DNA of 64,000 bases from Paraburkholderia sp. BCC1884 (GCF_900996225.1 NZ_CAAJGL010000101.1:496001-560000); one strand, 5' to 3'. Counted from the first letter of the stretch, positions 14,184 to 26,670 are shown. Notes: generated by a model from the letters alone, not told the origin. Made by a program: numbers and translations.

Positions 14184-16127
14184 ATGTCGCTTTACACCAT
14201 TACCGGGGCCCAACTGGCCTTCGGTCACGTCGCGTTGCTCGATCACGCGGATTTCTCCCTCGAAGCGGGCGAGCGCGTCGGTCTGATCGGCCGTAACGGC
14301 GCAGGCAAGTCGTCGCTGCTGAAGATCGTTGCCGATCTGACCAAGCCTGACGACGGCCTCGTCACGCGTCAGCAGAACCTGACCACGGTCTACGTGCCGC
14401 AGGAGCCGGAGTTCGATACGGACGACACCGTGTTCGACGCGGTCGCGGCCGGCCTCACGCACGCCCGCGCGCTACTCGACGAATTCGACGTGGTCGCCAA
14501 CCAGCTCGCCGACGAGCCGGAAGGCGCGGAGCACGACGCGCTGATGGCGCGCATGAACACGCTGCAATCGGCGCTGGACACCGCGGACGCCTGGAACTGG
14601 AGCACCCGCGTGGCCACCACGCTGCAGCAAATCGGTTTGAACGGCGAAGTACGCGTCGGCTCGCTGTCCGGCGGTATGCAAAAGCGCGTTGCGCTGGCGC
14701 GCGCGCTGGTCGTGCAGCCCGACGTGCTGCTGCTCGATGAGCCGACCAACCACCTCGACTTCGAAGGTATCCGCTGGCTCGAAGACCTGCTGGTCTCGCT
14801 GCGCGCGGGTCTGCTCTTCATCACCCACGACCGCGCGTTTCTGGATCGCGTCGCCACGCGTATCGTCGAACTGGATCGCGGGCGTCTGCTGTCGTATCCG
14901 GGCAATTTCAGCGCCTATCAGACCAGGAAGGCGCAGCAACTAGAAATCGAGCAAGTCGAATCAGCCAAGTTCGACAAGCTGCTCGCGCAAGAAGAGGTCT
15001 GGATCCGCAAAGGCGTCGAAGCACGCCGCACGCGCAGCGTCGGCCGCATCGCGCGGCTGGTGGAAATGCGCAATCAACGCGCGGAACGCCGCAACGTGCA
15101 GGGCAACGTCCGGCTCGACGTCGGGCAGGGTGAAAAGTCCGGCAAGATCGTCGCCGAATTGACGGATGTGACCAAGCGCTACGGTTCGCGCACGGTGGTC
15201 GACAACTTCACGGCTACGGTCATGCGTGGCGACAAGATCGGTTTCGTCGGTCCGAACGGCGCGGGCAAAACCACGCTGCTGAAGATGATCCTCGGCGAAC
15301 TGGCGCCGGACGAAGGCACGGTGCGCGTCGGTACCAACATGCAGGTAGCGTATTTCGATCAGATGCGTGCGCAACTCGATCTGGACAAGAGCCTCGCGGA
15401 CACGATCAGCCCAGGCAGCGAATGGGTCGAAGTGAACGGCCAGAAGAAGCACGTGATGAGTTACCTCGGCGACTTCCTGTTCGCGCCGGAGCGCGCGCGT
15501 TCGCCGGTCAAATCGCTGTCGGGTGGCGAGCGCAACCGTCTGCTGCTCGCGCGTCTGTTCGCGCGGCCGGCTAACGTGCTGGTGCTCGACGAGCCCACCA
15601 ACGACCTCGACATTCCCACGCTCGAGCTGCTCGAAGAACTGCTCACGGAATACGACGGCACGGTGCTGCTGGTCAGCCACGATCGCGCGTTTCTCGATAA
15701 CGTCGCGACGTCGGTAATCGCGTCGGAAGGGGCGGGTAAGTGGCGCGAATACGTCGGTGGCTTTACGGACTGGCAGATTCAGCGCGACCGTTCGCAGCAG
15801 ATGGCGCTCGACGCGCAGAAAGCGGCCAACAAAGATACGGCCAAAGATGCAGCGCCGGCCAAAGACAATGCCGCCGCCCGCAATGCCAACTCGCCGCGTG
15901 CCGCGAAATTGTCGTTCAAGGAGCAACGCGAACTGGAGGCGTTGCCCGAGAAGATCGCCGCACTCGAAACCGAGCAGAAAGCAATCAGCGCGAAGCTCGA
16001 AGAGGGCTCGGTGTTCGCCAAAGATCCGCAGGAAGGCACCCGCCTGACGGAACGCTACGCCACCATCGACGAAGAGTTGCTGGTCGCGCTGGAACGTTGG
16101 GACGAACTGGAAAAGCGTCGCAAGTAA
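14184..16127 (+). CDS. uup: ABC-F family ATPase Uup
   Basis: A 647-residue cytosolic protein with two ABC ATPase domains and no membrane segments. The first has Walker A IGRNGAGKSS, signature LSGGMQKR and DEPTNHLDF. The second has Walker A VGPNGAGKTT, signature LSGGERNR and DEPTNDLDI. An Ala/Lys-rich linker leads to a C-terminal coiled coil (about 570-647), the hallmark of Uup among ABC-F proteins. Members bind the ribosome and influence translation; Uup also limits precise transposon excision in E. coli. TACAAT at 14140-14145 may be its -10 box. Confidence 0.93.
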   Translation: MSLYTITGAQLAFGHVALLDHADFSLEAGERVGLIGRNGAGKSSLLKIVADLTKPDDGLVTRQQNLTTVYVPQEPEFDTDDTVFDAVAAGLTHARALLDEFDVVANQLADEPEGAEHDALMARMNTLQSALDTADAWNWSTRVATTLQQIGLNGEVRVGSLSGGMQKRVALARALVVQPDVLLLDEPTNHLDFEGIRWLEDLLVSLRAGLLFITHDRAFLDRVATRIVELDRGRLLSYPGNFSAYQTRKAQQLEIEQVESAKFDKLLAQEEVWIRKGVEARRTRSVGRIARLVEMRNQRAERRNVQGNVRLDVGQGEKSGKIVAELTDVTKRYGSRTVVDNFTATVMRGDKIGFVGPNGAGKTTLLKMILGELAPDEGTVRVGTNMQVAYFDQMRAQLDLDKSLADTISPGSEWVEVNGQKKHVMSYLGDFLFAPERARSPVKSLSGGERNRLLLARLFARPANVLVLDEPTNDLDIPTLELLEELLTEYDGTVLLVSHDRAFLDNVATSVIASEGAGKWREYVGGFTDWQIQRDRSQQMALDAQKAANKDTAKDAAPAKDNAAARNANSPRAAKLSFKEQRELEALPEKIAALETEQKAISAKLEEGSVFAKDPQEGTRLTERYATIDEELLVALERWDELEKRRK

Positions 16128-16488
16128 CGAACGCGGCAGGACCGGGATGGCGCGCGAGACGCCCATCCCTCGCCACATTTCGAGACGAAGTGCGGTGCCA
16201 ATGTCCACGTTGACCCTTATCCAGATGGCTAATCCCGCGTGCTGTGAATTGCCGCGAGTATCGAAATCAGTAAAATACCTCGCGAACAGGCTTCCGCGGC
16301 GTTCGCACCGGCTTCGACCACCGTCGAGCGTGCCACGGGAAGCCAGCCGACAAACAGCTTGCCCGCATTGCGGGCACCCCACCTAACCTAGTTGTTTCGT
16401 TGCGCTTTTTTTGAAAACTCAACGCATTGTCCACGGACCTGTCCACAGGACCTGTGGACAACGATGAACCGACGCACCCGAGTCAACC
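16128..16488. other. Leader region of the parE-parC operon (361 bp, no gene)
   Basis: Between uup and parE. It holds a plausible sigma-70 promoter TTGCCG-N16-TAAAAT (16249-16276), a small GC hairpin (16361-16375) and a T-rich stretch. Three 9-bp DnaA-box-like sequences lie at 16427-16461, directly before the parE start. No ORF or RNA gene is recognisable. Confidence 0.55.
16427..16461. repeat. Cluster of three DnaA-box-like 9-mers before parE
   Basis: TTGTCCACG (16427), CTGTCCACA (16439) and, on the minus strand, TTGTCCACA (16453-16461) sit within 35 bp. The last two form an 8-bp inverted repeat GTCCACAG / CTGTGGAC with a 3-nt loop. TTGTCCACA is one base away from the E. coli DnaA box TTATCCACA and equals the box preferred in high-GC actinobacteria. 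It could be a DnaA regulatory site or only a hairpin. Confidence 0.5.
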
Positions 16489-18474
16489 ATGTCTACGAAA
16501 AAGCCAAGCGCCGCGTATAGCGAAGCGTCGATCAAGGTGTTGAAGGGCCTCGAGCCGGTCAAGCAACGGCCCGGGATGTACACCCGCACCGAAAATCCGC
16601 TGCACATCATTCAGGAAGTCATCGACAACGCATCGGACGAGGCCCTCGGTGGCCATGGCCGGCAAATCACGGTCACGCTGCACGCGGACCATTCGGTCTC
16701 GGTCGAAGACGACGGCCGCGGTATTCCGTTCGGTCTGCATCCCGAAGAAGGCGTGCCGGTCGTGGAAATCGTTTTCACACGCCTGCATGCGGGCGGTAAG
16801 TTCGATAAAGCCGCGGGCGGTGCCTACACGTTCTCGGGCGGCCTGCACGGCGTCGGGGTGTCGGTCACCAACGCGCTGTCCACGCGCCTCGACGTCACCG
16901 TGTGGCGCGAGGGCAAAGTCGCGGAACTGAGTTTCGCCAATGGCGACGTCGCGAAAGATCTCGAAGTGCGGGCCGCCGCGAAAGGCGACAAGAAGTCCGG
17001 CACCCGCGTCACCGCGTGGGCCAATCCGAAATATTTCGACTCGCCGAACCTGCCGCTCGGCGAACTGCAGCGTCTGCTGCGCTCGAAAGCGGTGTTGCTG
17101 CCGGGCGTCGAAGTCACGCTCGTCAACGAGAAAACCGGCGAGCAGCAAACCTGGAAATACGAAGACGGTCTGCGCGGTTATCTGCTCGAAGGCATGAACG
17201 GCAGCGATCTGCTGATTCCGCTCTTCGAGGGCGAGCGTTACGTCGAAAACTCGCGCGCGAGCGAAGAGACTTTCGCGGAAGGCGAGGGCGCGGCGTGGGT
17301 GGTCGCGTGGAGCGAGGAAGGCACGCTCATGCGCGAATCGTACGTCAACCTGATTCCGACGCCGGCCGGCGGCACGCACGAATCGGGCTTGCGCGACGGT
17401 TTGTTTCAGGCGGTGAAGAGCTTCGTCGAATTGCACAATCTGCAGCCGAAGGGCGTGAAGCTTCTCGCTGAAGACGTGTTCGCGCGCGTGTCGTTCGTGT
17501 TGTCGGCGAAGGTGCTCGATCCGCAATTCCAAGGGCAGATCAAGGAACGTCTGAATAGCCGCGACGCCGTGAAGCTGGTGTCGTCGTTTTCGCGTCCGGC
17601 GCTCGAGTTGTGGCTGAATCAGCACGTCGAACTCGGCAAGAAACTCGCGGACCTCGTCATCAAGCAGGCGCAGGCGCGCACGCGCGCCGGGCAGAAGGTC
17701 GAGAAGCGCAAGAGCTCGGGCGTCGCCGTATTGCCGGGCAAGCTGACCGATTGCGAGTCGACGGAAATCGGCCGCAACGAACTGTTTCTGGTCGAGGGCG
17801 ATTCGGCAGGCGGTTCGGCGAAGATGGGCCGCGACAAAGAATATCAAGCGATCCTGCCGCTGCGCGGCAAGGTGCTCAACACGTGGGAAACCGAGCGCGA
17901 CCGGCTGTTCGCCAACAACGAAGTGCACGACATCTCGGTGGCGATCGGCGTCGATCCGCATAGTCCCGATGACAAGGTCGATCTGTCGAATCTGCGCTAC
18001 GGCAAGATCTGCATTCTCTCGGACGCCGACGTCGACGGCTCGCACATTCAGGTGTTGCTGCTCACGCTGTTCTTCAAGCATTTCCCGCAGCTGATCGAGC
18101 GCGGCCATGTGTGCGTGGCGCGTCCCCCGCTGTTCCGGGTCGACGCCCCGGCACGCGGCAAGAAGCCGGCGCAAAAGCTCTACGCGCTCGACGCGGGCGA
18201 GCTCGAAGCGATCCTCGACAAGCTGCGCAAAGACGGCGTGCGCGACACGCAATGGTCGATCAGCCGCTTTAAAGGCTTGGGCGAAATGAGCGCGGAACAA
18301 CTGTGGGACACCACGATGAACCCCGACACGCGCCGCCTCACGCCGGTCGCGCTGGGCGAACTCGACTACGACGCCACGGTCGCGCGCATGACGATGCTGA
18401 TGGGCAAGGGCGAAGCGGCGTCGCGCCGCAGCTGGCTGGAAGAAAAGGGCAATGAAGTGGAAGCGGATATCTGA
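16489..18474 (+). CDS. parE: DNA topoisomerase IV subunit B
   Basis: A 661-residue ATPase subunit of topoisomerase IV, which decatenates daughter chromosomes together with ParC. The GHKL ATPase domain has the NASDEA motif (EVIDNASDEALGG) and GGLHGVGVSV. The transducer domain follows. The Toprim domain has LVEGDSAGGSAK, PLRGKVLN and the metal-binding DADVDGSHIQ. Length and the lack of the GyrB insert fit ParE rather than GyrB. parC follows after 58 bp in the same operon. The ATG has no strong ribosome site. Confidence 0.97.
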   Translation: MSTKKPSAAYSEASIKVLKGLEPVKQRPGMYTRTENPLHIIQEVIDNASDEALGGHGRQITVTLHADHSVSVEDDGRGIPFGLHPEEGVPVVEIVFTRLHAGGKFDKAAGGAYTFSGGLHGVGVSVTNALSTRLDVTVWREGKVAELSFANGDVAKDLEVRAAAKGDKKSGTRVTAWANPKYFDSPNLPLGELQRLLRSKAVLLPGVEVTLVNEKTGEQQTWKYEDGLRGYLLEGMNGSDLLIPLFEGERYVENSRASEETFAEGEGAAWVVAWSEEGTLMRESYVNLIPTPAGGTHESGLRDGLFQAVKSFVELHNLQPKGVKLLAEDVFARVSFVLSAKVLDPQFQGQIKERLNSRDAVKLVSSFSRPALELWLNQHVELGKKLADLVIKQAQARTRAGQKVEKRKSSGVAVLPGKLTDCESTEIGRNELFLVEGDSAGGSAKMGRDKEYQAILPLRGKVLNTWETERDRLFANNEVHDISVAIGVDPHSPDDKVDLSNLRYGKICILSDADVDGSHIQVLLLTLFFKHFPQLIERGHVCVARPPLFRVDAPARGKKPAQKLYALDAGELEAILDKLRKDGVRDTQWSISRFKGLGEMSAEQLWDTTMNPDTRRLTPVALGELDYDATVARMTMLMGKGEAASRRSWLEEKGNEVEADI

Positions 18475-18532
18475 GCGCGCCGCGCCTCGGAAACGCACCG
18501 CCACTTCAAGCCAACACGGATACGGAATCTAG

Positions 18533-20857
<2,325 letters not shown>

Positions 20858-21111
20858 CAAAGCTTGACGGTGGACCACGGCGAGCGTCTGCTAGCATGCG
20901 GGGCGCTTGTCGTGCGCAGGATTAATTCGGGGGCGGCACTGCTTTTTGCGGGCGTGCTGCAATAACAACCAGAAACAACAAATAGAAAAAACGACGGGAA
21001 AGCCTCAGGCGCCCGGAACTGCGTGCACCGCGCGCGGTCGAATGCGCTCAATAGCCGCCGCAAATATCATTCGTCATAAGCGGTGTGGCGTCGTCGGGAG
21101 AGGAAAACAAC

Positions 21112-21570
21112 ATGAATAAGGCAATCGAACTCGCGCTCTTTCTGCATCTGCTCGCGGTTGCAGTGTGGGTAGGTGGGATGGTGTTCGCGCATTTCTGTCT
21201 GCGCCCGGCAATTGCCGATCTGTCGCCGCAATTACGTCTGCCATTGTGGGAATCGGTGTTTGGCCGCTTCTTCAACTGGGTGGCCGCAGCCGTGCTGGTG
21301 ATCCTGCTTACCGGCGGTTTTCTGCTGATGCAATTCGGCGGCGGTCACGCCACGTGGCCCTTGCATGCGATGGCGGGTCTCGGGATCGTCATGATGCTGA
21401 TCTTCGGCCATATCCGTTTTGCCGTGTTTCCCCGCATTCGCCGCGCCGTGCAGGCGCAAAAGTGGCCCGATGGCGCGCAGGCGGTCGGTACGATCCGGCG
21501 TCTGGTACTGATCAATATCGTGCTGGGCGTGGTGACGATCGGCGTCGCGGTGCTGTCGCGCGGGTTTTAA
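21112..21570 (+). CDS. CopD family membrane protein
   Basis: A 152-residue inner-membrane protein with four predicted helices (about 3-25, 45-72, 80-103, 125-150). The pattern HLLAVAVWVGGMVFAH with conserved His and Trp, and FGHIRFAVFPRIRRAV, is typical of CopD-domain proteins, which include copper-resistance and haem-bearing members. The actual cargo here is unknown. ATG 21112 has GGGAGAGG upstream. It converges on the chromate transporter; the two stop codons are only 24 bp apart. Confidence 0.88.
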   Translation: MNKAIELALFLHLLAVAVWVGGMVFAHFCLRPAIADLSPQLRLPLWESVFGRFFNWVAAAVLVILLTGGFLLMQFGGGHATWPLHAMAGLGIVMMLIFGHIRFAVFPRIRRAVQAQKWPDGAQAVGTIRRLVLINIVLGVVTIGVAVLSRGF

Positions 21571-21594
21571 GCCTCGCGGGTTTCGGGGCCTTTT

Positions 21595-22797
21595 CTAAGC
21601 CCCATAAGCCAGCCACAACCCGCACACTACCGCTACCGTTCCATACACCGCGTAGACCGGCACCTTGAGCTTCGCGAAGCACATGCCGGAAAAAAGCGCG
21701 GTGATCAGATAGGCCGGTTTGAACGGCACGTGTCCGGCAATCCGTAGCACGGCCACCGCGAGAAACGCGGTGGTCACCGCACGCAAGATCCGCATGCCGT
21801 GCTCGAAGCGCGGGTTCGCCTTCAACTGATGTAGATGGCGCTGCGCCAGCACGACGAGACATCCCGATGGCACGAACAACGCGAGCGTGGCTATCAGCGC
21901 ACCCGGCCAGCCATCCACCAGATAGCCGAAGAACGGCACCACATTCAGCAGCGGCCCAGGCGAAAGCGGCGAGAGCGAGAATGCCAACGTGAAGTCGTTG
22001 TCCGAAATGCCGATGGCCGGCGTGACGAACAGCGTCTTGAGCACCGGCAGCGCCGAGAAGCCGCCGCCGAACAGTGTCATGCCGGCTCCGGCAAGGCGCG
22101 GCCACAGCAGCGCCAGTTCATAGCGATGCGGCAAGGGCAGTGCGAACAGCACGAGCAACACACCTAGGCCGGCCACCAGTTGCCAGTCGCCGCGCGCGAA
22201 CGACACCTCCACGCGGGTATTGCGCACCGGACTCACCAGCCAGCCCGCGGCGAATGCGCCGCCGAGCAGAACCACATAGGCGGCAGGGCTGCGCGCATAG
22301 AACAGCGCCACACAGCCGATCGCCGCCGCAGCCCATTCGAGCTTGCCGCGTATCAGCGCGCGCGTCTGCTTGTACCAGGTGATCGCAATCAAGGTCGCCA
22401 GCACGACGCTGAAGTGACTGAGCAGAGTCTCCGAGGCGGCGGCGCGCACGATCGGCGTGCGGTAGAAGATCGCGAACAACGTCATCAGCACGAAGAACGG
22501 CAGCACGCTCGCCGCACCCGCTACCCACGCACCGGCGCGGCCGCGCAGCGCGTGTCCCAGTTGCACGGCGACGTTGCAGCCCACCGGTCCGGGCACCATC
22601 CAGGCGAGGGCGATCAGATCGGAGAAGGCGACGCGCGACAGCCGTCCTTCGCGCTCGACGTAGTGATTTTCAAGCTGCGCCATCAGGGCGAGGCCGCCCC
22701 ATGACAAGGCCGACAGGCCGAACACGACTCGGAACAGCGTCCACAGCGGTTCCCGGTTGCCTCGTCTTGCAGCATCCTGGCTCGTGATTGTCTGCAT
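21595..22797 (-). CDS. chrA: Chromate transporter, ChrA family
   Basis: A 400-residue bidomain CHR protein, predicted to expel chromate across the inner membrane. The N-terminal half has LSWGGLALMAQLENHYVE and the PGPVGCNVAVQLG motif. The C-terminal half repeats the motifs as FGGGFSALPVLKTLFV and LSPLSPGPLLNVVPFFGYL. The PGP motifs are the conserved CHR signature. The start at 22797 is preferred; an in-frame ATG at 22881 would add 28 low-complexity residues, and neither has a clear ribosome site. No chrB regulator lies nearby. Some ChrA homologues may have other substrates. Confidence 0.9.
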   Translation of the reverse strand: MQTITSQDAARRGNREPLWTLFRVVFGLSALSWGGLALMAQLENHYVEREGRLSRVAFSDLIALAWMVPGPVGCNVAVQLGHALRGRAGAWVAGAASVLPFFVLMTLFAIFYRTPIVRAAASETLLSHFSVVLATLIAITWYKQTRALIRGKLEWAAAAIGCVALFYARSPAAYVVLLGGAFAAGWLVSPVRNTRVEVSFARGDWQLVAGLGVLLVLFALPLPHRYELALLWPRLAGAGMTLFGGGFSALPVLKTLFVTPAIGISDNDFTLAFSLSPLSPGPLLNVVPFFGYLVDGWPGALIATLALFVPSGCLVVLAQRHLHQLKANPRFEHGMRILRAVTTAFLAVAVLRIAGHVPFKPAYLITALFSGMCFAKLKVPVYAVYGTVAVVCGLWLAYGA

Positions 22798-22984
22798 GGC
22801 GTATGGACGCCCGGTATGCGGGCGCCCGCTCTTAGGGATCGTCGTTGTATAGGTGTATGTCGAAGCGGCCGCGGCCGGCATCACGCTGTGACGTTGTAGT
22901 GCGTGAATGTAGCCGGTTTTGTGGCAGAGCGGTAATGGACGGAACGCGGTCAATGCGCGGCCAACCCGCCGCGGGCCGCCGCGT

Positions 22985-25345
22985 CTAGCTGTTGGTGCTG
23001 GCGCTCGATACGCCGCTGACACTGTCGGTCGCGTGGGCGGCGCGACGGTTGCCCATGCCGCACACGCCGAAGCGTTCGAGCAGCGCCGGAATCGCCTCGA
23101 CCGGCACCGGACGCGAAAACAAAAAGCCTTGCGCTTCGATATGGCCAAGCGCCGCGAGCCACGCAATCTGCTCTTCCGTCTCGGTGCCTTCGACCACCAC
23201 CGTCAGCCCAAGCGAGCGCGCGAGGTTGACGATCGCAGTGACCATCACGCACACGCTGCGGTCGCCCGGAATGGCCTGGATGAACGAGCGATCCACCTTC
23301 AGCGTGTCCACCGAGAAGCGGTTCAGATACGACAGCGACGAATAGCCCGTACCGAAATCGTCGAGCGCGATGCGTATGCCGAGGCGCTTCAGCGCAAAGA
23401 TTTTTTCGGAGACGAGTTCGGGATATTCCATCATCGCCGTCTCGGTGATTTCGAGTTCGAGGCGGCGCGCAGAGATGCCGCTTTCCTCGATCGCATGCGA
23501 GATGGTTTCGTACAGATCGCCGCGCCAGAACTGCACCGCCGAGATGTTCACCGCGAGCGACAGCGTGTCGTAACCCTGCTGTTGCCACTGCGCGAGTTGA
23601 CGGCAGGCGGTTTCGATCACGAAGTCGCCGATCGGCACGATCAGTCCGGTCGACTCCGCCACCGGGATGAATTCGTTGGCCGGAATCAAACCGTGCTGCG
23701 GATGGTTCCAGCGCACCAACGCCTCGAAGCCGGTGATGCAGCGGCGCGTCAGATCGATCTTCGGCTGATAGGCGAGGAACAGCTGGCCTTCGGCGAGCGC
23801 CACGCGCAACTGCTGTTCCCACTTCATCAAATGATCCGCGCGATGCGACAGTTGCGGGGAATAGAACTGGTAGCAGTTCTTGCCCGCGTCTTTCGCGCTG
23901 TACATGGCGAGGTCGGCCTTTTTCAGCAGGTCGATTTCGTTTTCGTTGGCGACCGAGTAGAGCGCGATGCCGATGCTCGCATGCAGCACGAACGAGCTGC
24001 CGCGCACTTCGAACGGTTTGGCGAACGCTTCCGCGGCGGCTTCGGCGAGCGCCACGGCGCGTTTCTCGACGTCGTCGCCCTTGATTACCACCACGAACTC
24101 GTCGCCGCCGATGCGGCTCAGCGCGCCGTTGTCGCCGACCGCATTGGCGAGGCGCGAGGCGGTCATTTGCAGCACGATGTCGCCGGCATTATGGCCGAGC
24201 GTGTCGTTGACGGTCTTGAAGTTGTCGAGATCGATGAAGAGAATCGCGAGCCGCCCCAGGTTGGCCTGCTGCGCGACATCGTGGCGCAGCGTTTGCAGCG
24301 TTGCATAGCGATTGCGCAGGCCGGTGAGCAGATCGTATTCGACCAGATGGGTCATCTCGCGCTCGCGGCCGAGCAGTTTGCCGATCAGGCCGGTCGCCAC
24401 GGCGAAGAAGCTCAGCATCGCCAATGAGATGAAGCCCGCCATCAACAGATAGACGTTGCGGGTGTGGTTGTAGTCGGCGAATTCTTCGGCTTGGGAAAGA
24501 CCCACCAGCACGCCGAGCGGATAACCGTCGATATGGCGATACGAGACGATGCGCGTGACGTTGTCGATCGAATCGACGTAAGTGCCCGACACGTGTTCGG
24601 AGGTCGGATACGAGCCGCTTGCCGAGAACGCGCGGTTGGCGCTGTCGGAACTGCCGGTGCGCCGGGCGAGCACGGTGCCGTTGTCCGAGATCACGGCGAT
24701 CACGCCTTCGCGACCGATCGCCGCGTTGTTGTAGAAGTCGCTGGTGAAATAGCTCGGATCTTCGGAAACCACCACGACGCCCGCGAACGAGCCGTCCGGG
24801 TGATTCAGGCGACGCGTCATCTGCAGGGTCCAGTGGCCGGACACGCGACCGAGCACCGGCTTGCTGATGTACAACTGGTCGTCGTTCTCGTGCTCGTGGA
24901 CCTTGAAGTGTTCACGGTCGGAGAGATCGATATGTTTCGGATTGAGTTCGGCCGTGTTGGCGATCAGCGTGCCGTGTTCGTCGATCAACGACACCTGCAC
25001 CAGCGTTTCACTTTGCACGACGCCTTTTTCCACCGTGCTCGCCAGATCGAAACGGTTAGGGCTCTTCTCGAACTCGTATTTGACGAAGCGGGTGATCTGA
25101 TCGACCTGGTGAATCGCCTTGACCGTGTGCTGTTCCAGTGCAGCCGAGAGAATCGCGGCGGAGGCCATCGCTTCGCGGTTGGTCGCTTCTTTCTCGACCG
25201 ACAGGCGCGCGAAGATCACGGTCCACAGCAGGATCAATACCAGTACGCCGAGTGCAGGAATAATCAGCAGCGCGCGACGGCGCGACACTGCGGGATCGCG
25301 GCGAGGCCGGGTTTCGCGCTGCTCGGGAAAGCGTGACTTGCTCAT
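22985..25345 (-). CDS. GGDEF-EAL cyclic-di-GMP enzyme with periplasmic sensor
   Basis: A 786-residue inner-membrane protein. Helix 1 (about 24-46) and helix 2 (about 305-325) flank a periplasmic Cache-like sensor of about 250 residues. The GGDEF domain carries an intact RIGGDEF (about 415), so synthase activity is possible, but the RxxD inhibitory site is absent. The EAL domain has EALVRW (about 540), NIS, ELEITE, DDFGTGYSSLSYL, KVDRSFI and QGFLFSRP, so phosphodiesterase residues look complete. Which activity dominates cannot be read. A short Ser-rich tail ends the protein. It stands alone between chrA and a long gap. Confidence 0.95.
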   Translation of the reverse strand: MSKSRFPEQRETRPRRDPAVSRRRALLIIPALGVLVLILLWTVIFARLSVEKEATNREAMASAAILSAALEQHTVKAIHQVDQITRFVKYEFEKSPNRFDLASTVEKGVVQSETLVQVSLIDEHGTLIANTAELNPKHIDLSDREHFKVHEHENDDQLYISKPVLGRVSGHWTLQMTRRLNHPDGSFAGVVVVSEDPSYFTSDFYNNAAIGREGVIAVISDNGTVLARRTGSSDSANRAFSASGSYPTSEHVSGTYVDSIDNVTRIVSYRHIDGYPLGVLVGLSQAEEFADYNHTRNVYLLMAGFISLAMLSFFAVATGLIGKLLGREREMTHLVEYDLLTGLRNRYATLQTLRHDVAQQANLGRLAILFIDLDNFKTVNDTLGHNAGDIVLQMTASRLANAVGDNGALSRIGGDEFVVVIKGDDVEKRAVALAEAAAEAFAKPFEVRGSSFVLHASIGIALYSVANENEIDLLKKADLAMYSAKDAGKNCYQFYSPQLSHRADHLMKWEQQLRVALAEGQLFLAYQPKIDLTRRCITGFEALVRWNHPQHGLIPANEFIPVAESTGLIVPIGDFVIETACRQLAQWQQQGYDTLSLAVNISAVQFWRGDLYETISHAIEESGISARRLELEITETAMMEYPELVSEKIFALKRLGIRIALDDFGTGYSSLSYLNRFSVDTLKVDRSFIQAIPGDRSVCVMVTAIVNLARSLGLTVVVEGTETEEQIAWLAALGHIEAQGFLFSRPVPVEAIPALLERFGVCGMGNRRAAHATDSVSGVSSASTNS

Positions 25346-25767
25346 CGGCCGGCCCGTGTCTGGCTGCCGGCCGGATGGACGCGCGCGAGTATCGACTGCG
25401 CTGATTTCATGGGTGGCTGCATGGTGACCAAGGTGCCGGAGCTACTGCGCAAAGGAAGGGGCGTTGCGTCGTGCCTGACCGTCCGTGGGTCATCGGGTAC
25501 GTGTCGATATTACTGAATGCCACTGGATTAAGGAAGCGTCCGGGCATCGGGTATACGCGGGCGCTGCAAACCCCGGTCTTGCGCTGCATGCGTAATGGGT
25601 GGGGTCTGCCGTGGCGCGGCGGCCTGGGGGTTGTCATCGAGTGTTTCATCGGGATTGACGATTCGGCGGCCAGCATTCAGGTGTGCCAGGGTCCGTCAGG
25701 TGGGTGACGAGCGTCTCGTTATGCGGCGGGCATTGGCGTGCAACCAGTATGGCGCACGGCGCGCCGC
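25346..25767. other. Intergenic region (422 bp, no gene seen)
   Basis: Lies between the 5' end of the GGDEF-EAL gene and the 3' end of the PhzF-type gene, both on the minus strand. It must hold the promoter of the former, but I find no clear -35/-10 pair. Open frames here have no ribosome site and an odd composition. No hairpin with a T run is visible. Confidence 0.4.
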
Positions 25768-26670
25768 TCACGGCAGCCGGAAGCTGCCGTCGACGATGGT
25801 CACCGAGGGGCCACCAATCCACGTCTTGTTGCTTGCGTCGTCGTAGTGCACGGACACCTGACCGGCACGGCCCAGCGCAGTGCCCTGGCGTACCGTGTAG
25901 TGCGAGCCCGGACGCAGTTGCTGGGCGCTCAGCAAGCCGGCGAGCGCGGCGTTTGCGCTGCCGGTCACCGGGTCTTCACCGAAGCCGAAGCCGCCGCCGG
26001 CCATCAAACAGCGCACCTCGAAGGTTGCCGGGCCGTCGGCCTCGTGCGGACCGTAGACGGCGAGGCCGTGCGTGCCTACCGAATGCGCGATCTCGGCGAG
26101 CGCGGCGGCATCGGGTTCGAGTGCGAGACAGGCGCGCGCTGAATTGACGCGTACCACGAGCCACGGTGCGCCGTTGTCGACGGCGCAAGGGGCCGCGCTG
26201 AAGTCGATCGCATCACTACGTAAAGCCGTGGACAACGCCGCGTATCGATCTTCGGCGAGCGGGGTGACGCGCGCGGGCGGTGCGGCGAAAGCCCATCGTG
26301 GCTGGCTCGCGCCGGTCGTTTCAGGCAATGCCTTCAGTTCGACCAATCCCACGCCGCATTGCTGCACGAGCTTGCCGGCCTGCCTGGGCTGATAGCCGCT
26401 TTCGAGCAACGCATGCGCGGTGCCCAACGTGGGATGGCCCGCGAACGGCAACTCGCCTTCGGTCGTGAAGATCCGCACGTGATAGTCGGCCGCTGGATCG
26501 GTCGGCTTCACCAGAAAGGTTGTTTCCGACAGGTTGGTCCAGTGCGCGATAGCCTGCATCTGATGCGCATCGAGTGAGTCGGCGTCGAACACGACGGCCA
26601 GCGGATTGCCTTTGAACGGCACCGACGTAAACACGTCGACTTGTTTGAAGCGAACGATAGGTGCAGGCAT
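25768..26670 (-). CDS. PhzF family isomerase
   Basis: A 300-residue protein of the PhzF / diaminopimelate-epimerase fold. The start MPAPIVRFKQVDVFT and the following FKGNPLAVVFDAD, the catalytic-Glu segment NLSETTF (about residue 47), FTTEGELPFAGHPTLGTAHAL and, in the second half, GEDPVTGSANAAL are the family signatures. PhzF of phenazine synthesis isomerises dihydro-3-hydroxyanthranilate, but no other phz genes are present. This is one of the many PhzF-like proteins with an unknown substrate. It lies downstream of the RidA gene on the same strand. Confidence 0.93.
   Translation of the reverse strand: MPAPIVRFKQVDVFTSVPFKGNPLAVVFDADSLDAHQMQAIAHWTNLSETTFLVKPTDPAADYHVRIFTTEGELPFAGHPTLGTAHALLESGYQPRQAGKLVQQCGVGLVELKALPETTGASQPRWAFAAPPARVTPLAEDRYAALSTALRSDAIDFSAAPCAVDNGAPWLVVRVNSARACLALEPDAAALAEIAHSVGTHGLAVYGPHEADGPATFEVRCLMAGGGFGFGEDPVTGSANAALAGLLSAQQLRPGSHYTVRQGTALGRAGQVSVHYDDASNKTWIGGPSVTIVDGSFRLP

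Noticed and set aside
25407-25676. 89-residue frame in the 422-bp gap.
   Set aside because: No ribosome site, and Pro/His/Arg-rich noise without pattern.
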